Assembly: GCA_964429355.1 (NCBI GenBank)
Contig: CAYSCH010000029.1
Span: 1 to 42,681, forward strand
Source: JAAYAY01 sp964429355
GTDB taxonomy: Bacteria > Planctomycetota > Planctomycetia > Pirellulales > Thermoguttaceae
Length of the DNA: 42,681 nucleotides
Reading direction: 5' to 3'
A program made the translations under genes and the position numbers. Position 1 is the first letter of the stretch, and every line of letters begins with the position of its first letter. Below the pieces are notes generated by a model. That model was not told the DNA's origin. It made no database searches and saw only the letters and a list, made by a program, of their open reading frames with translations. Shown piece after piece: positions 32,306 to 41,598 of this stretch.

Positions 32306-34531
32306 TCATCGAGATAGTCTGCAATTCTCCAGTTTGGCGCGCATCGAGCTGGCGAATTCCCTGTCACCTGAGGCTTCGGCATTCCGCAACGCCGCCACAT
32401 ACGCGACGGCGGCCTTCTCACGTTCTCCCTGGCCGATGTAGAAATCGCCCAACTGGCACTGAGGAAGAGGATTCTTCGGCTCGATCCTGGCCGCTTCGGC
32501 AAGGAGCCTCACGGCTTCGTCAGCGTGCCCCGTTTCGAGCAAGAGGTTCGCGAGATCCAGCCGAGCCGGAATGAAGAACGGATCAAGTTCGACTGCCCTG
32601 CGGCAGGCCCTTTCCGCTTCATCATGCCTGCTGCCGATCGCGGCGATCTTCGCCAGGTTCCAGTGGGCTCGGCTGTCGTCCGGATCAAGTTCGATGGCTT
32701 TGCGGATCCGCTGTTCGGCCTCCGCGAACTTGTCTTGAGACATGAGCACCACTGCCCAGAGCCGATAGGTCTTGGATCGTTCCGGATTGATTGCGATCGC
32801 CTTCTGGATCTCATCGATGGCGGAATCGAATTGGCCGGCCAGCGCGAAGTTATCCGCTACCCGAATATGGTGCAAATCTTCGATGAACTCCGTGTGGATA
32901 ACCTTGATCGCATCGGCGCTCGTTCTGACGAATTCGGGAATATTCGCGGCCATGTCCGGCACCGTGAACCAGGAGAGAACGACCGGAGGGCTCGCGTGCC
33001 CTTCCTCGTCGATGTGTGCAAGAAAGAGCTGGGTGTAGGGGGTCAAGGCTTTGGACGAGAACACGAGCCACCGGCTGTTCGGCGACCAACTGTGCCAGGA
33101 GTTCATTCGTGAGCCATTGCACTCCAGCCGTCTGGCCTCTCCGCCCTCCGCCGGGATGATGAACAGTTCGCTATCGGGTTGCAGGAGCATGAACGAGTCG
33201 GCCTGACAGAACACAATCCACCGGCCGTCGGGAGAGTAGCGAGCGAAGTAGTTGCTCCGGCGGTTGTGCGATGCACCAGGCAGGGGTTCGGCTTTGCCGC
33301 CTCGCCCCTCGTTGAACGGGATCCGGTAAAGGTCGTATTGGAACTTGCCCCGTTGGGCCAGGAACTTGGAAATCTCCTCGGTCCTGGTGAGCCCCAGTTC
33401 GTTGGCCCTCGCGTCCTGGCCGTAATAGGCCTCGCCTCGGGCGAAGATAAGGTACTTGCCGTCCGGACTCCACGCTGGATTGCTCTGGACGAATCGCTCA
33501 TCGTCGGCACCGGGGAGGGACCGATACGTACCGGTCTCCCGATCGTAGGTGCAGAGAATCCCTCGGATTGGGAAGAAAAGCTGGCTGAACATAAGATCGT
33601 CGACCGCTTCAAAGACCGACAGATCTTTGACAGTACTGACGACATACCGGCCGTCGGGCGAGACCTGCGAGAGCAGACCGAAGGTCTTCTTTCCGTCTTC
33701 TCGCCGGAAATCGCTCCAGGTAATGATCTTGTCTTCACGGAGGGAGATCTCATCGTCTACAGAGCAGACTGCGTAGGAGCCCTTGTCGTTGGCATAGTCG
33801 ACGTCCATCCCGAGAACGGATCCGTCTGCCGAGAACGAATGGCAATTGCCGCACACGAGCAGCTTCTCCAGAACGATCGGTGGCCGCCCGGTTCTCGAGA
33901 TCGCTCCAAACCGCCAGCGGATGTGGGCAGCAGGGTCTTTGACCGCTTCAAGAAACGGCAGATTCACCTCGCGGTAGAAGATCGGTGCACCGACCTCGTC
34001 GGGCGATGTGCGAATCGACACCTCGTCGCTGGACAGCACCTCCGCCGGGCACAAAGGATCAGTGCCGCATATTGTGACTTTGACCTCCGCGCCCAGTGCT
34101 TTCCGCTTGATTTCCTCCCAAAGGTCTGCCGGGGGCGTCCATTCCCGAACATGGCTCACGAACTGCCTCGGCACCTCGCTGCCGACAAATTCGACCGTGA
34201 CCGTCCAGTCACCCACCGGCGACGTCCCGTCTTCCCACCGGAATTGTGGCGGTGCAATCTCGGGCGGAAACAGCGTTCCGTCAAAGGGATACAGGATCTT
34301 CAAACCCGAACCGGCGGCAAGCCGCTCGTCACGGGGATCGAAGGCCTTCTCCTGCCTTTCGGGTGGTGCCGTGTGATAAGAGATCGACCATCCAAGAAGA
34401 ACCGCCAAGGCAACGCCCGCCAAGGCGAACGGCAGGTAGCGCCGTGCGGAGAGACGGGGCTCAGGTGCTGCCTTGCGGCCATGCGCAACGGACCCCGTTG
34501 ACTTTCGATGCCTGCGTGGTTTCTGCGTCAT
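32306..34531 (-). CDS. Exported TolB-like propeller with CxxCH motif and TPR tail
   Basis: About 741 residues. An N-terminal membrane anchor (YLPFALAGVALAVLLGWSI, about 32-50) is followed by a PPEIAPPQFRWEDG domain. Then comes VCGNCHSF, a CxxCH haem-c-type site at about 227-231, and a WD40/PD40-like propeller with repeated SPDGRY, SPDGKYL, SPDGRW and SPNSRW. From about 565 there are TPRs (ALAGQFDSAIDEIQKAIAINPERSKTYRLWAV, AEQRIRKAIELDPDDSRAHWNLAKIA and so on). The first half is paralogous to the gene at 36763, with the same PPxIAPxxFxxxDG and CxxCH features. The function is unknown. The haem site would work in the periplasm. It is divergent from the DUF6057-like gene by about 300 bp. Confidence 0.8.
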   Translation of the reverse strand: MTQKPRRHRKSTGSVAHGRKAAPEPRLSARRYLPFALAGVALAVLLGWSISYHTAPPERQEKAFDPRDERLAAGSGLKILYPFDGTLFPPEIAPPQFRWEDGTSPVGDWTVTVEFVGSEVPRQFVSHVREWTPPADLWEEIKRKALGAEVKVTICGTDPLCPAEVLSSDEVSIRTSPDEVGAPIFYREVNLPFLEAVKDPAAHIRWRFGAISRTGRPPIVLEKLLVCGNCHSFSADGSVLGMDVDYANDKGSYAVCSVDDEISLREDKIITWSDFRREDGKKTFGLLSQVSPDGRYVVSTVKDLSVFEAVDDLMFSQLFFPIRGILCTYDRETGTYRSLPGADDERFVQSNPAWSPDGKYLIFARGEAYYGQDARANELGLTRTEEISKFLAQRGKFQYDLYRIPFNEGRGGKAEPLPGASHNRRSNYFARYSPDGRWIVFCQADSFMLLQPDSELFIIPAEGGEARRLECNGSRMNSWHSWSPNSRWLVFSSKALTPYTQLFLAHIDEEGHASPPVVLSWFTVPDMAANIPEFVRTSADAIKVIHTEFIEDLHHIRVADNFALAGQFDSAIDEIQKAIAINPERSKTYRLWAVVLMSQDKFAEAEQRIRKAIELDPDDSRAHWNLAKIAAIGSRHDEAERACRRAVELDPFFIPARLDLANLLLETGHADEAVRLLAEAARIEPKNPLPQCQLGDFYIGQGEREKAAVAYVAALRNAEASGDREFASSMRAKLENCRLSR

Positions 34532-34828
34532 TTCGTGAATCTGTCCGGTATCCCGGCCGGGTGCTGCATCCATGGCCGATCGGGACGCGCCTTGTCCGAA
34601 CCAGAGACGCCCGGTGTTTGCCGAATACTCCAGAATACGCCATTCTGAGTTGCTCGGAAGCGGATGTCAACAAAACGCGGCAGGTCTTCAGGTCCGCCCC
34701 GGAACACACCAACACAATCGTCGTCTCTGGTCGGCAAACTATGGATCGCCCCCGGCGTGGCGTCTATATTGAAACTCCAGCGGCTTGAACGACCAAAGGT
34801 CCTTTGCGGCGTCACTCCTACCGTTTTC

Positions 34829-36739
34829 ATGACGAATCAATCGCGACCCGTAATTGCCTCCCTGGCGGTGCTTTTCGTCGTCACGTTCCTCGCGTTCTCG
34901 TGGGCGTACGGGTACGTTATCGCCTTCAAGATCGACACCAACGACTGTTTCTTCCTGTTTGGACGTTCATTCCTGTTGGAGTTCCTGGATCATCCCGCCG
35001 GTCCCATACGCTATGCAGGGCGATTCCTGGGCCAGTTCTATCATTATCAGTGGCTCGGGGCCCTGATCGTCGCAGCATGCGTGACCGGTTTTGGACTGCT
35101 GTTCCACAGGATATTGGCAACGCGAGAGAAAACGGTTCCCATCCTCCAGGTTCTGCTTCCTTGTATCCTCCTGCTCTCCCTCCACACGTCCACATTCTTC
35201 CTTCTCCAAGATACGCTGGGCTTGTGCACGAGTTGCTGCGCGTTCTGGGGGTACCTTTCGCTGGCAGGAATAACCGTGCGAAGATCCTACGCTTTGGCCG
35301 TCGCACCAATTGTGTACTTTCTTGCCGGAGTCTACGCCGGAGTCTACGCCGGGGTCTTTGTAGCATGGGTCGCGGCTTCCGAATTGTTTGACGGCCCCCG
35401 GCGTTCCGGGCCTATCTTCTCGGTGGCTTGCGTTGCGGTGGGAGCGGCACTGCCCTTCATTGCCTGGCGGTGGGTATTTCCGATTCCTCTACGCAGTGCG
35501 TTGATGTGCCCGGTCATGTTTGGTCCGCCTTTTCGCAGCGGCTGGCCGGGCCAGGGTGTCGCCCAGTTCGTGGCAGATGGCACGCTCGCCGTTGGACTCT
35601 GCGGCACGCTGCTCCTGATCCCATTCTGGAGTCGTTTGTCTTCCGCAACTCCCCTGGCCGGCTTCTGGAACACCAGCCCTGACAAGCCAGCGCGTTTGAC
35701 GCTGGCTTTCTCGCTGGTGGCGGCCGGGATTCTGCTTCACTGGATTCGTTACGACGCGCCGCTTGCCAAGATCATTGCCTGCCGCCAGTTCTACAAGCAG
35801 CGGCAATGGGATCCGCTGCTACAGGAGGCGAAAGAGAATCCCTATGGAGACCACCGGATCCAATTCATGACCAACGTCGCCCTGTATCACAAGGGAGAGC
35901 TTCTCGACAAGATGTTCAGCTACCCGCAGCCGTGCGGCACCCGGGGATTGTTCCTGAACTTTTCCGGGACGCAGATGGCAGATCCCGGCCAGGACGACAC
36001 GGATGACGGGATGTACAACAGCGACCTTCTGTACGAAATGGGCCACGTGAACTTCGCTCTCCAGCATGCTTACAACAACATGTCTCTGCTGGGCAAGACC
36101 TATGAGACCCTGGCAAGAATGGCTGAGTGCAGCATGGTCAACGGGAATGAAGCCATGGCAAGAAAGTACCTGAACTTGCTGGGAAGCACAATCTTCCACC
36201 AGGATTTCGCCAGGCGCTACAAGGCGATTCTCGCGAACCCCGACGCCGTGGAGGAGGAATTCGGCGCGATCCGAGAGCGTCTCCCCATCGTGGATGGCTT
36301 CGGGCACCCGACCAGGCACTTCCTGGTTCTCCTCCAGTCCAAGCCTGACAATCGCATGGCGATAGAATACCTGATGGCATGGTTACTGCTGGAAAAGACT
36401 CCCGATGCGGTGGAGTCGATCTGTGCCGACATAGGCCATCTGAGAGACGTGGGCCTCACCGAGCTGCCCAGACACTGCCAGGAGGCAATGCTCCTGAAAT
36501 CGGAACTGGCCGGTGCGCCCGTCGACACACAAGGTTTCCGCTACGACAGCGACGTCGTCGCACGCGTGGCAGAATTCCGGAAAGATATGTCGGGCCAAGG
36601 GAACTGGCTGAATCCCGAGACGGCGGCGGAGTTGTATGGCGACACCTACATGTTCTATTGGTTCTTCGCGACGACAACCGATACTCCGGCAGCAGGGGAC
36701 CTGACGGACCGTTACAGTGTCACGTTACGGGAAGAGTAG
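34829..36739 (+). CDS. Membrane protein resembling DUF6057
   Basis: The 636-residue protein has about nine hydrophobic spans in the first 330 residues (VIASLAVLFVVTFLAFSWAYGYVIAF, LGALIVAACVTGFGLLF, VLLPCILLLSLHTSTFFLL, YALAVAPIVYFLAGVYAGVYAGVFVAWVA and others). A soluble, helical second half follows with TPR-like segments (YKQRQWDPLLQEAKENPYGDHRIQFMTNVALYHKGELLDKMF, YEMGHVNFALQHAYNNM, LGKTYETLARMAECSMVNGNEAMARKYLNLL). The pattern DTNDCFFLFGRSFLLEFLDHPAGPIRYAGRFLGQFYHY near the N-terminus recalls DUF6057 proteins, best known from Bacteroidetes. ATG at 34829 (MTNQSRPV) is the likely start. The next gene begins 24 nt after the stop, so the two form an operon. Confidence 0.7.
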   Translation: MTNQSRPVIASLAVLFVVTFLAFSWAYGYVIAFKIDTNDCFFLFGRSFLLEFLDHPAGPIRYAGRFLGQFYHYQWLGALIVAACVTGFGLLFHRILATREKTVPILQVLLPCILLLSLHTSTFFLLQDTLGLCTSCCAFWGYLSLAGITVRRSYALAVAPIVYFLAGVYAGVYAGVFVAWVAASELFDGPRRSGPIFSVACVAVGAALPFIAWRWVFPIPLRSALMCPVMFGPPFRSGWPGQGVAQFVADGTLAVGLCGTLLLIPFWSRLSSATPLAGFWNTSPDKPARLTLAFSLVAAGILLHWIRYDAPLAKIIACRQFYKQRQWDPLLQEAKENPYGDHRIQFMTNVALYHKGELLDKMFSYPQPCGTRGLFLNFSGTQMADPGQDDTDDGMYNSDLLYEMGHVNFALQHAYNNMSLLGKTYETLARMAECSMVNGNEAMARKYLNLLGSTIFHQDFARRYKAILANPDAVEEEFGAIRERLPIVDGFGHPTRHFLVLLQSKPDNRMAIEYLMAWLLLEKTPDAVESICADIGHLRDVGLTELPRHCQEAMLLKSELAGAPVDTQGFRYDSDVVARVAEFRKDMSGQGNWLNPETAAELYGDTYMFYWFFATTTDTPAAGDLTDRYSVTLREE

Positions 36740-36762
36740 GAGCGATTCAAGAGATATTCGCT

Positions 36763-38328
36763 ATGAGACGTTTCCTCTGGAGAGCCCTGTTTGCGATGAT
36801 CGCGTTAGCAGTCGTCACGATTGCCGCGATGGTGCTATCCGGTTCTCCCGATTCCATTCCGGACGTCTCCACAGCAACGAAGCTGGAGCAGAAACCTCGC
36901 ATCGATCCGGATTACACATCGCTGGTGATCCCGCCCAACATTGCACCGCTCAACTTCCGGATCCTCGAAGACGGGCAGGACTTTGTGGTCACGGTCTCTT
37001 CCGACGGAAGCCAAAGGCTCAAGATCCATTGCCGTGACGGCAGATGCCGGTTGCCCGAAAAAGCCTGGCGGCAACTCCTCGAGAGCAACCGGGGTGGCTC
37101 GCTGTATTTCGATGTCTTCGCCTTGAGCCCGGACGGGACGTGGTTCGAGTTCGAACGGATCGTCAACACAATCGCGAAAGAGCCAATCGATCCGTATATC
37201 GTGTATCGGCGTCTCGTGCCCAACAAGTCCTGGTCCGACATCCGGGGCATCTATCAGAGGGACCTGGAATCATTTCGAGAGTCCGCCTTGATCACGACTC
37301 GGGACGGCACGATCAAGTGCTTCAACTGTCACACCTTCCACCAGAATGATCCCAATCGATTCCTCCTGCACGTACGCGGGGAGCACGAGGGAATGGTGCT
37401 CGTAGAAAATGGGGGAATCCGGAAGATCAACACGAAGGTGGCCCCTTTGTTCCGACCCCTGGCCTACTCGGCGTGGCATCCAAACGGGCGTCACATTGCC
37501 GCCACCTGCAACCGCTTCATCGGGCACACGCCGGCCAACGCGAAGACCTACTATTTCGAGGCGATCGACAAACGCGGCGATCTGGTGGTCTACGACGTCG
37601 AAACGAACAGAATCAGCACATCGGAGGCCGTTTTTGGCCACGAAACGATCGAAACACATCCCTGCTGGTCGGCTGACGGGAAGTTCATTTACTACTGCCG
37701 TGCGAAGGATTTGCCAATCGTCAAGCCCGAGGACTGGGACAGGAACGATTCGGATCTGATGCGTGTCGCCTACGACGTAGCAGCAGACACCTGGGGGACC
37801 CCGGAAGTCGTCAAGGCCTATTCGGAACTCGGGCTGAGCTGCTCGTTTCCGCGCCCGTCACCCTGCGGCAAGTACGTACTGCACATTCTGGCGGACAAGA
37901 CGACGTACCCCATCCACCAAGAGAGCTCCGACCTGTATCTCCTGGATCTCGAGACGAAGGAGTACCGGAAACTGGATGCGGCGTGCAGTGCACGGGCAGA
38001 GAGTTATCCCCGCTGGTCTTCCAACGGACGGTGGTTTACGTTCCTGAGCAGCCGCGTCGACGGGATGAGCGCACTGCCCTACCTGGCCTTCTTCGACGAC
38101 AAGGGAAATGTGGGCAAAGCCCTCGTGGTTCCCCAGAAGGACCCTGATTACTACGACACGTTCATCGATACCTACAACACGCTCGAGCCTGTGAAGTCGC
38201 GAGTGAATGTCAGGGCGTTCAGGCTGGCTCAAGGTATTCAACAGAAGTCCAAGGACGCGGAATTCCCCAATCCGCCTCAGGTGGACGCGTACACGGGTCC
38301 GACGAAGACTCAAAGGGCAGGTTACTGA
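36763..38328 (+). CDS. Exported TolB-like propeller protein with CxxCH motif
   Basis: The 521-residue protein has an N-terminal anchor (RALFAMIALAVVTIAAMVL, about 7-25). It then shows IPPNIAPLNFRILEDGQDFVVTVSSDG, KCFNCHTF (CxxCH at about 186-190), and a propeller with AYSAWHPNGRHIAATCNRF, HPCWSADGKFIYYCRA, CSFPRPSPCGKYVLHIL and YPRWSSNGRWFTFLSSR. It is paralogous to 32306-34531 but lacks the TPR tail. The pairing with a DUF6057-like gene resembles arrangements I associate with Bacteroidetes. The product is likely periplasmic and possibly haem-binding. The stop overlaps that of the convergent FG-GAP/UnbV gene by 7 bp. Confidence 0.8.
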   Translation: MRRFLWRALFAMIALAVVTIAAMVLSGSPDSIPDVSTATKLEQKPRIDPDYTSLVIPPNIAPLNFRILEDGQDFVVTVSSDGSQRLKIHCRDGRCRLPEKAWRQLLESNRGGSLYFDVFALSPDGTWFEFERIVNTIAKEPIDPYIVYRRLVPNKSWSDIRGIYQRDLESFRESALITTRDGTIKCFNCHTFHQNDPNRFLLHVRGEHEGMVLVENGGIRKINTKVAPLFRPLAYSAWHPNGRHIAATCNRFIGHTPANAKTYYFEAIDKRGDLVVYDVETNRISTSEAVFGHETIETHPCWSADGKFIYYCRAKDLPIVKPEDWDRNDSDLMRVAYDVAADTWGTPEVVKAYSELGLSCSFPRPSPCGKYVLHILADKTTYPIHQESSDLYLLDLETKEYRKLDAACSARAESYPRWSSNGRWFTFLSSRVDGMSALPYLAFFDDKGNVGKALVVPQKDPDYYDTFIDTYNTLEPVKSRVNVRAFRLAQGIQQKSKDAEFPNPPQVDAYTGPTKTQRAGY

Positions 38329-40037
38329 ATCTGCTTTGCCCGTCCTTCCCCTTCCGTTAGCGTGAGGATCCGGTCGATGGCCGTGTTCTCGAAAACCTCC
38401 TCCCCACCGCCCACCCAGCGAACTTCAACCCGGTCGATTCGCTCCCGTGGGCCGAGGCCAAAATGGAGCCGCGTGCCGTGGTGGCTCTGGTAGCCCCGGC
38501 CGCTGTGGACTTCATCGATCTGGACCAGGTCACCGGCGACGACGCGGACATGGGCGCCGACGCCGTCGCGATTGGTTTTCGTGCCCTGAAGCCGGATCTC
38601 AATCCAATGGTTGCCGGTCTCCGAGTCGTTGCGGAGAATCGTTGGTTCGCGACGGGAGTTGAGGACCACGACGTCGATGTCCCCGTCGTTGTCCAGATCA
38701 TCCAGTCCGGTTCCGCGGCTCGACAATTTGGGCAACATTCCGTCGCCGGCTTGATCCGAAACGTCGATGAACTTTTCGTCGCCGTTGTTCATCAACAACG
38801 TGTTTCGGACCTCGTAGGCGGTGATGTCGTTGTACAGTTCGACGTTGTCTTGAAGATGGCCGTTGGCAATATAGAGATCGCGGTCCCCGTCCTTATCGAA
38901 GTCGGCAAAGCCGCATCCCCAATTGACGTAGGCGTAGGTCATTACGCCTGCCCCAGTGGCCCGCGTCACGTCCTCGAACAACCCGATGCCGGTGTTGCGG
39001 TAGAGGACGGGCAACTCCGTTGAGTAGGAAGTCTGAAAGAGATCGAACCACCCGTCGTTGTTGTAATCCGCACAATCGACGCCCATACTTCCCAATTCCT
39101 TGCCGTCGGTGCTGTAGGCGAACCCCGTTATGAGACCGATCTCCGCGAACCTACCTGAGCCGTCGTTCTCGAAGAGGAAATTGCCGTGCACGTCGTTCAG
39201 CACGGCGATATCCGTGTCCCCGTCGTTGTCGAAGTCGAGGCAAACCATCCCCATTCCCGTCCCGACATGCCGAGCGATCCCGGTTTCCTCGCTCGCGTCG
39301 CTGAAGGTTCCNNNNNNNNNNTCGGGTACGGGCTCGTAGGCCTTCGGGCCGGCGTATTGGGGAAATCCGCTGACGACGACCGGGACATGATTCTCGTAGG
39401 TGAAGTTCACGTAGTTGGCGCAATAGAGATCCAGGTCTCCGTCTCCCTCGATATCGAGGAAACAAGCTCCTGCTCCCACGGTATTGCCCCCGCCCACGCC
39501 GGCCGTCTCTGTGGCGTCCTCGAAAGTGCCGTCCCCGTTGTTGCGGTAGAGAACGTTCGGACCGAAATTGTTCACGTAGATATCCTGGTCGCCGTCGTTG
39601 TCGTAATCGGCCACGGCGACTCCTAGTCCGAAACCGGTGTCCCCAACACAGGCCTGGTCGGTAACGTCCGTGAACTTCCAGTCTCCGTCGTTGCGATAGA
39701 GCGCATTTCGGGGAGCTGGCCCTGGTGGGCTTCCCGGAAGTTGCGCACCGTTGAGAAAGTAGATATCGATCCGGCCGTCGTTATCGTAATCGAAGAGTGC
39801 AAGGCCGGCAGTGACCGTTTCGACGATGTAGCGCCGGCCGCTGCTGCCGTCCGTGTGGCGGAAGGTGATGCCCGTGGAATTGGTCACGTCGCGGAGGCGG
39901 ATCGGGCAGCTTGCGGGTTCCGCTGCTCTCGCCGGGACCGCGACGCTCCCGCCGATGAGCATCCACAAGAAGACAGGAGCATTGAAGCGGCGGATTCGCT
40001 GCCTTGCCGGTTCATTCCATATCGAGGAGCTGCTCAT
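38322..40037 (-). CDS. Exported FG-GAP/UnbV (CRTAC-type) repeat protein (interrupted by an N gap)
   Basis: About 571 residues. A signal peptide (FLWMLIGGSVAVPARAA) precedes a run of VCBS/FG-GAP repeats with Ca2+-binding DxDxDG loops (FDYDNDGRIDIYFLNG, ADYDNDGDQDIYVNN, LDFDNDGDTDIAVLND, ADFDKDGDRDLYIANG). A C-terminal UnbV/ASPIC domain follows (NHWIEIRLQGTKTNRDGVGAHVRV ... RGYQSHHGTRLHFGLGPRERIDRVEVRW). Ten Ns (39312-39321) fall before GTFSDASEETG and probably replace part of one repeat; the frame is continuous across them. The gene begins inside the end of the TPR gene (26-bp overlap), which is a common pairing. Such proteins are exported and often found with TPR partners. The function is unknown. 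Confidence 0.9.
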   Translation of the reverse strand: MSSSSIWNEPARQRIRRFNAPVFLWMLIGGSVAVPARAAEPASCPIRLRDVTNSTGITFRHTDGSSGRRYIVETVTAGLALFDYDNDGRIDIYFLNGAQLPGSPPGPAPRNALYRNDGDWKFTDVTDQACVGDTGFGLGVAVADYDNDGDQDIYVNNFGPNVLYRNNGDGTFEDATETAGVGGGNTVGAGACFLDIEGDGDLDLYCANYVNFTYENHVPVVVSGFPQYAGPKAYEPVPXXXXGTFSDASEETGIARHVGTGMGMVCLDFDNDGDTDIAVLNDVHGNFLFENDGSGRFAEIGLITGFAYSTDGKELGSMGVDCADYNNDGWFDLFQTSYSTELPVLYRNTGIGLFEDVTRATGAGVMTYAYVNWGCGFADFDKDGDRDLYIANGHLQDNVELYNDITAYEVRNTLLMNNGDEKFIDVSDQAGDGMLPKLSSRGTGLDDLDNDGDIDVVVLNSRREPTILRNDSETGNHWIEIRLQGTKTNRDGVGAHVRVVAGDLVQIDEVHSGRGYQSHHGTRLHFGLGPRERIDRVEVRWVGGGEEVFENTAIDRILTLTEGEGRAKQIQ

Positions 40038-41481
40038 ACGCTTGGCGCAATTCAGGGTCGTAGGGATCGATCGAAAGGGCCTGTTTCAAGGCAGACCGCG
40101 CACCGTCATAATTACCTGCTTGCGCGCGAATGGCGGCGAGAAGGCGGAGACTGGTCGGAGAGGGCTCCAGGCGTGCCGCCTTTTCGGCGCAGGCCAATGC
40201 AGCAGTCGTGTCCGCGCCGGTTCTCAGGGAAATCTGCACCAAGCGTAGATTCCCTTCAATGGAATCCGGCGATAGCTCGAGGACCTGCCGAAGCACCTTC
40301 TCCGTCTCCGGCCAGGACTCTCTCTCGAAAAGCAAACGCCCCTTCTGCAGAAGATGCTCCGGACTGTTGGGCTCGAGCCGAATCAACTCGTCGAGGATCT
40401 GAAGCTCCGCGCCCACTCGGCCCTGCTGTTGGTACAGCGACACCAGCGCTTTCCGCGTTGGAAGATCCTCCGGGACAATCGCTCCGGCGCGAAGCCAGTG
40501 TGCTTCTGCCATCTGCGGATGGCCGAACTGGAGCTGGATCGCACCGGCCAGGACATGCCGTTTGACGGCAGCCTGCCTGCGTGAAGACAGGTCGTCGTAG
40601 GCCTTGTTCTGATCCCGATCGGCCTGCATGTCCGCCGCTTTCAGGGCCGAGAATCGTTCGCGATGCCGCACCGCGTCCTCCTGGTCGCCCAGCCGCGTGC
40701 ATGCGATCACAAGGGAGTGGTAGGAAGCGGTCCAGTTGGGATTCAGTCGCACGACCTCTTCGTGACAGCGGCGGGCCTCCGCATAGTTGCCCAGTTGCAG
40801 GTAGGCCTGCCCCATCCAGAAGTGATTGTCGAAATTCGCTGGAAACCGACGGACGCACTCGCGGGCGACTTCCAACGCCTCGTCTGCTTTCCCCTGCCGC
40901 AGCAGGACTTCGGTCAGTTCGCGGTAGGCCTGCTCCAGGTCGGGATCGAGTTCGACGGCTCGGCGCAAGGAGACAATGGCCTTCTCATTCTCGCCACGTT
41001 CCGCATAGAAAGCTCCAATACCCAGGTGGGCCGTGGAGTATTTCTCATTCCGCGCCAGGGCCTCCAACCAGCTCTCAAGCGACTTCTTATCCTGGCCGAC
41101 CTCCATGCAGGCAAAGGCCATCTGGGTGTGCGATTCGGGCTCATTGGGCAACGACTCGACCAGATGCCTGGCGACCGCCAAGATCTCTTCGTTGAGTTCC
41201 TCGACACTCTTGGGAGGAGCTGACGGCAGCCGTAGCACGGTGGCTGCGTCGAGAGGTGGTTCACCGAGCGACAAGGCGGGGGAGCTGATTGGGGAGCTAT
41301 TCCGGTTGGTCAACGTCCCTGCGGAGTTCCAACAGCAATAGCAGAGGGCCGCCGCCCCCAGGCAGATGGTTGTTGCGACCACGAGCCAAGACGTGCTGTG
41401 GCGCATCAGATGCCGCGCCTGGCTGCGTTTTGCGATCGATTGACGACCTCGGTTCGGCTTCGACGCTCGTTCTTGCTTCAT
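40012..41481 (-). CDS. Membrane-anchored TPR protein
   Basis: The 489-residue protein has a signal-anchor (WLVVATTICLGAAALCYCCW, about 31-50), then eight or so TPRs (FACMEVGQDKKSLESWLEALARNEKYSTAHLGIGAFYAERGENEKAIVSLRRAVELDPDLEQAYRELTEVL and onward). These form a scaffold for protein-protein contacts. I chose ATG at 41481 (MKQERASKPNRGRQ). The longer frame upstream crosses the terminator at 41504-41539 and is not protein-like. The last 26 bases overlap the start of the FG-GAP/UnbV gene, which suggests translational coupling and a joint function. Confidence 0.85.
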   Translation of the reverse strand: MKQERASKPNRGRQSIAKRSQARHLMRHSTSWLVVATTICLGAAALCYCCWNSAGTLTNRNSSPISSPALSLGEPPLDAATVLRLPSAPPKSVEELNEEILAVARHLVESLPNEPESHTQMAFACMEVGQDKKSLESWLEALARNEKYSTAHLGIGAFYAERGENEKAIVSLRRAVELDPDLEQAYRELTEVLLRQGKADEALEVARECVRRFPANFDNHFWMGQAYLQLGNYAEARRCHEEVVRLNPNWTASYHSLVIACTRLGDQEDAVRHRERFSALKAADMQADRDQNKAYDDLSSRRQAAVKRHVLAGAIQLQFGHPQMAEAHWLRAGAIVPEDLPTRKALVSLYQQQGRVGAELQILDELIRLEPNSPEHLLQKGRLLFERESWPETEKVLRQVLELSPDSIEGNLRLVQISLRTGADTTAALACAEKAARLEPSPTSLRLLAAIRAQAGNYDGARSALKQALSIDPYDPELRQAYEQLLDME

Positions 41482-41503
41482 TTCTGCTTGGGCGGAGCGT
41501 AAC

Positions 41504-41539
41504 AAAAACCTCGTGTTCCCCAGAGTTAGGAACACGAGG
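41504..41539 (-). terminator. Rho-independent terminator of the DUF1559 gene
   Basis: An 11-bp perfect stem (41509-41519 with 41529-41539) and a nine-base loop is followed on the minus strand by TTTTTGTT. It lies between the DUF1559 stop (41599) and the TPR start (41481), so it separates the two transcripts. Confidence 0.8.
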
Positions 41540-41598
41540 TCATTCTCAATCTTCAAAGATCCCCGGTCGGATCGCTCGCGGTACTTCGAGGGAAGTAC

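Noticed and set aside
34529..34828. Open frames in the divergent gap between the TolB-like and DUF6057-like genes
   Set aside because: They are N-terminal extensions of the two genes without conserved sequence. The gap is more likely to hold promoters, though no clear consensus stands out.
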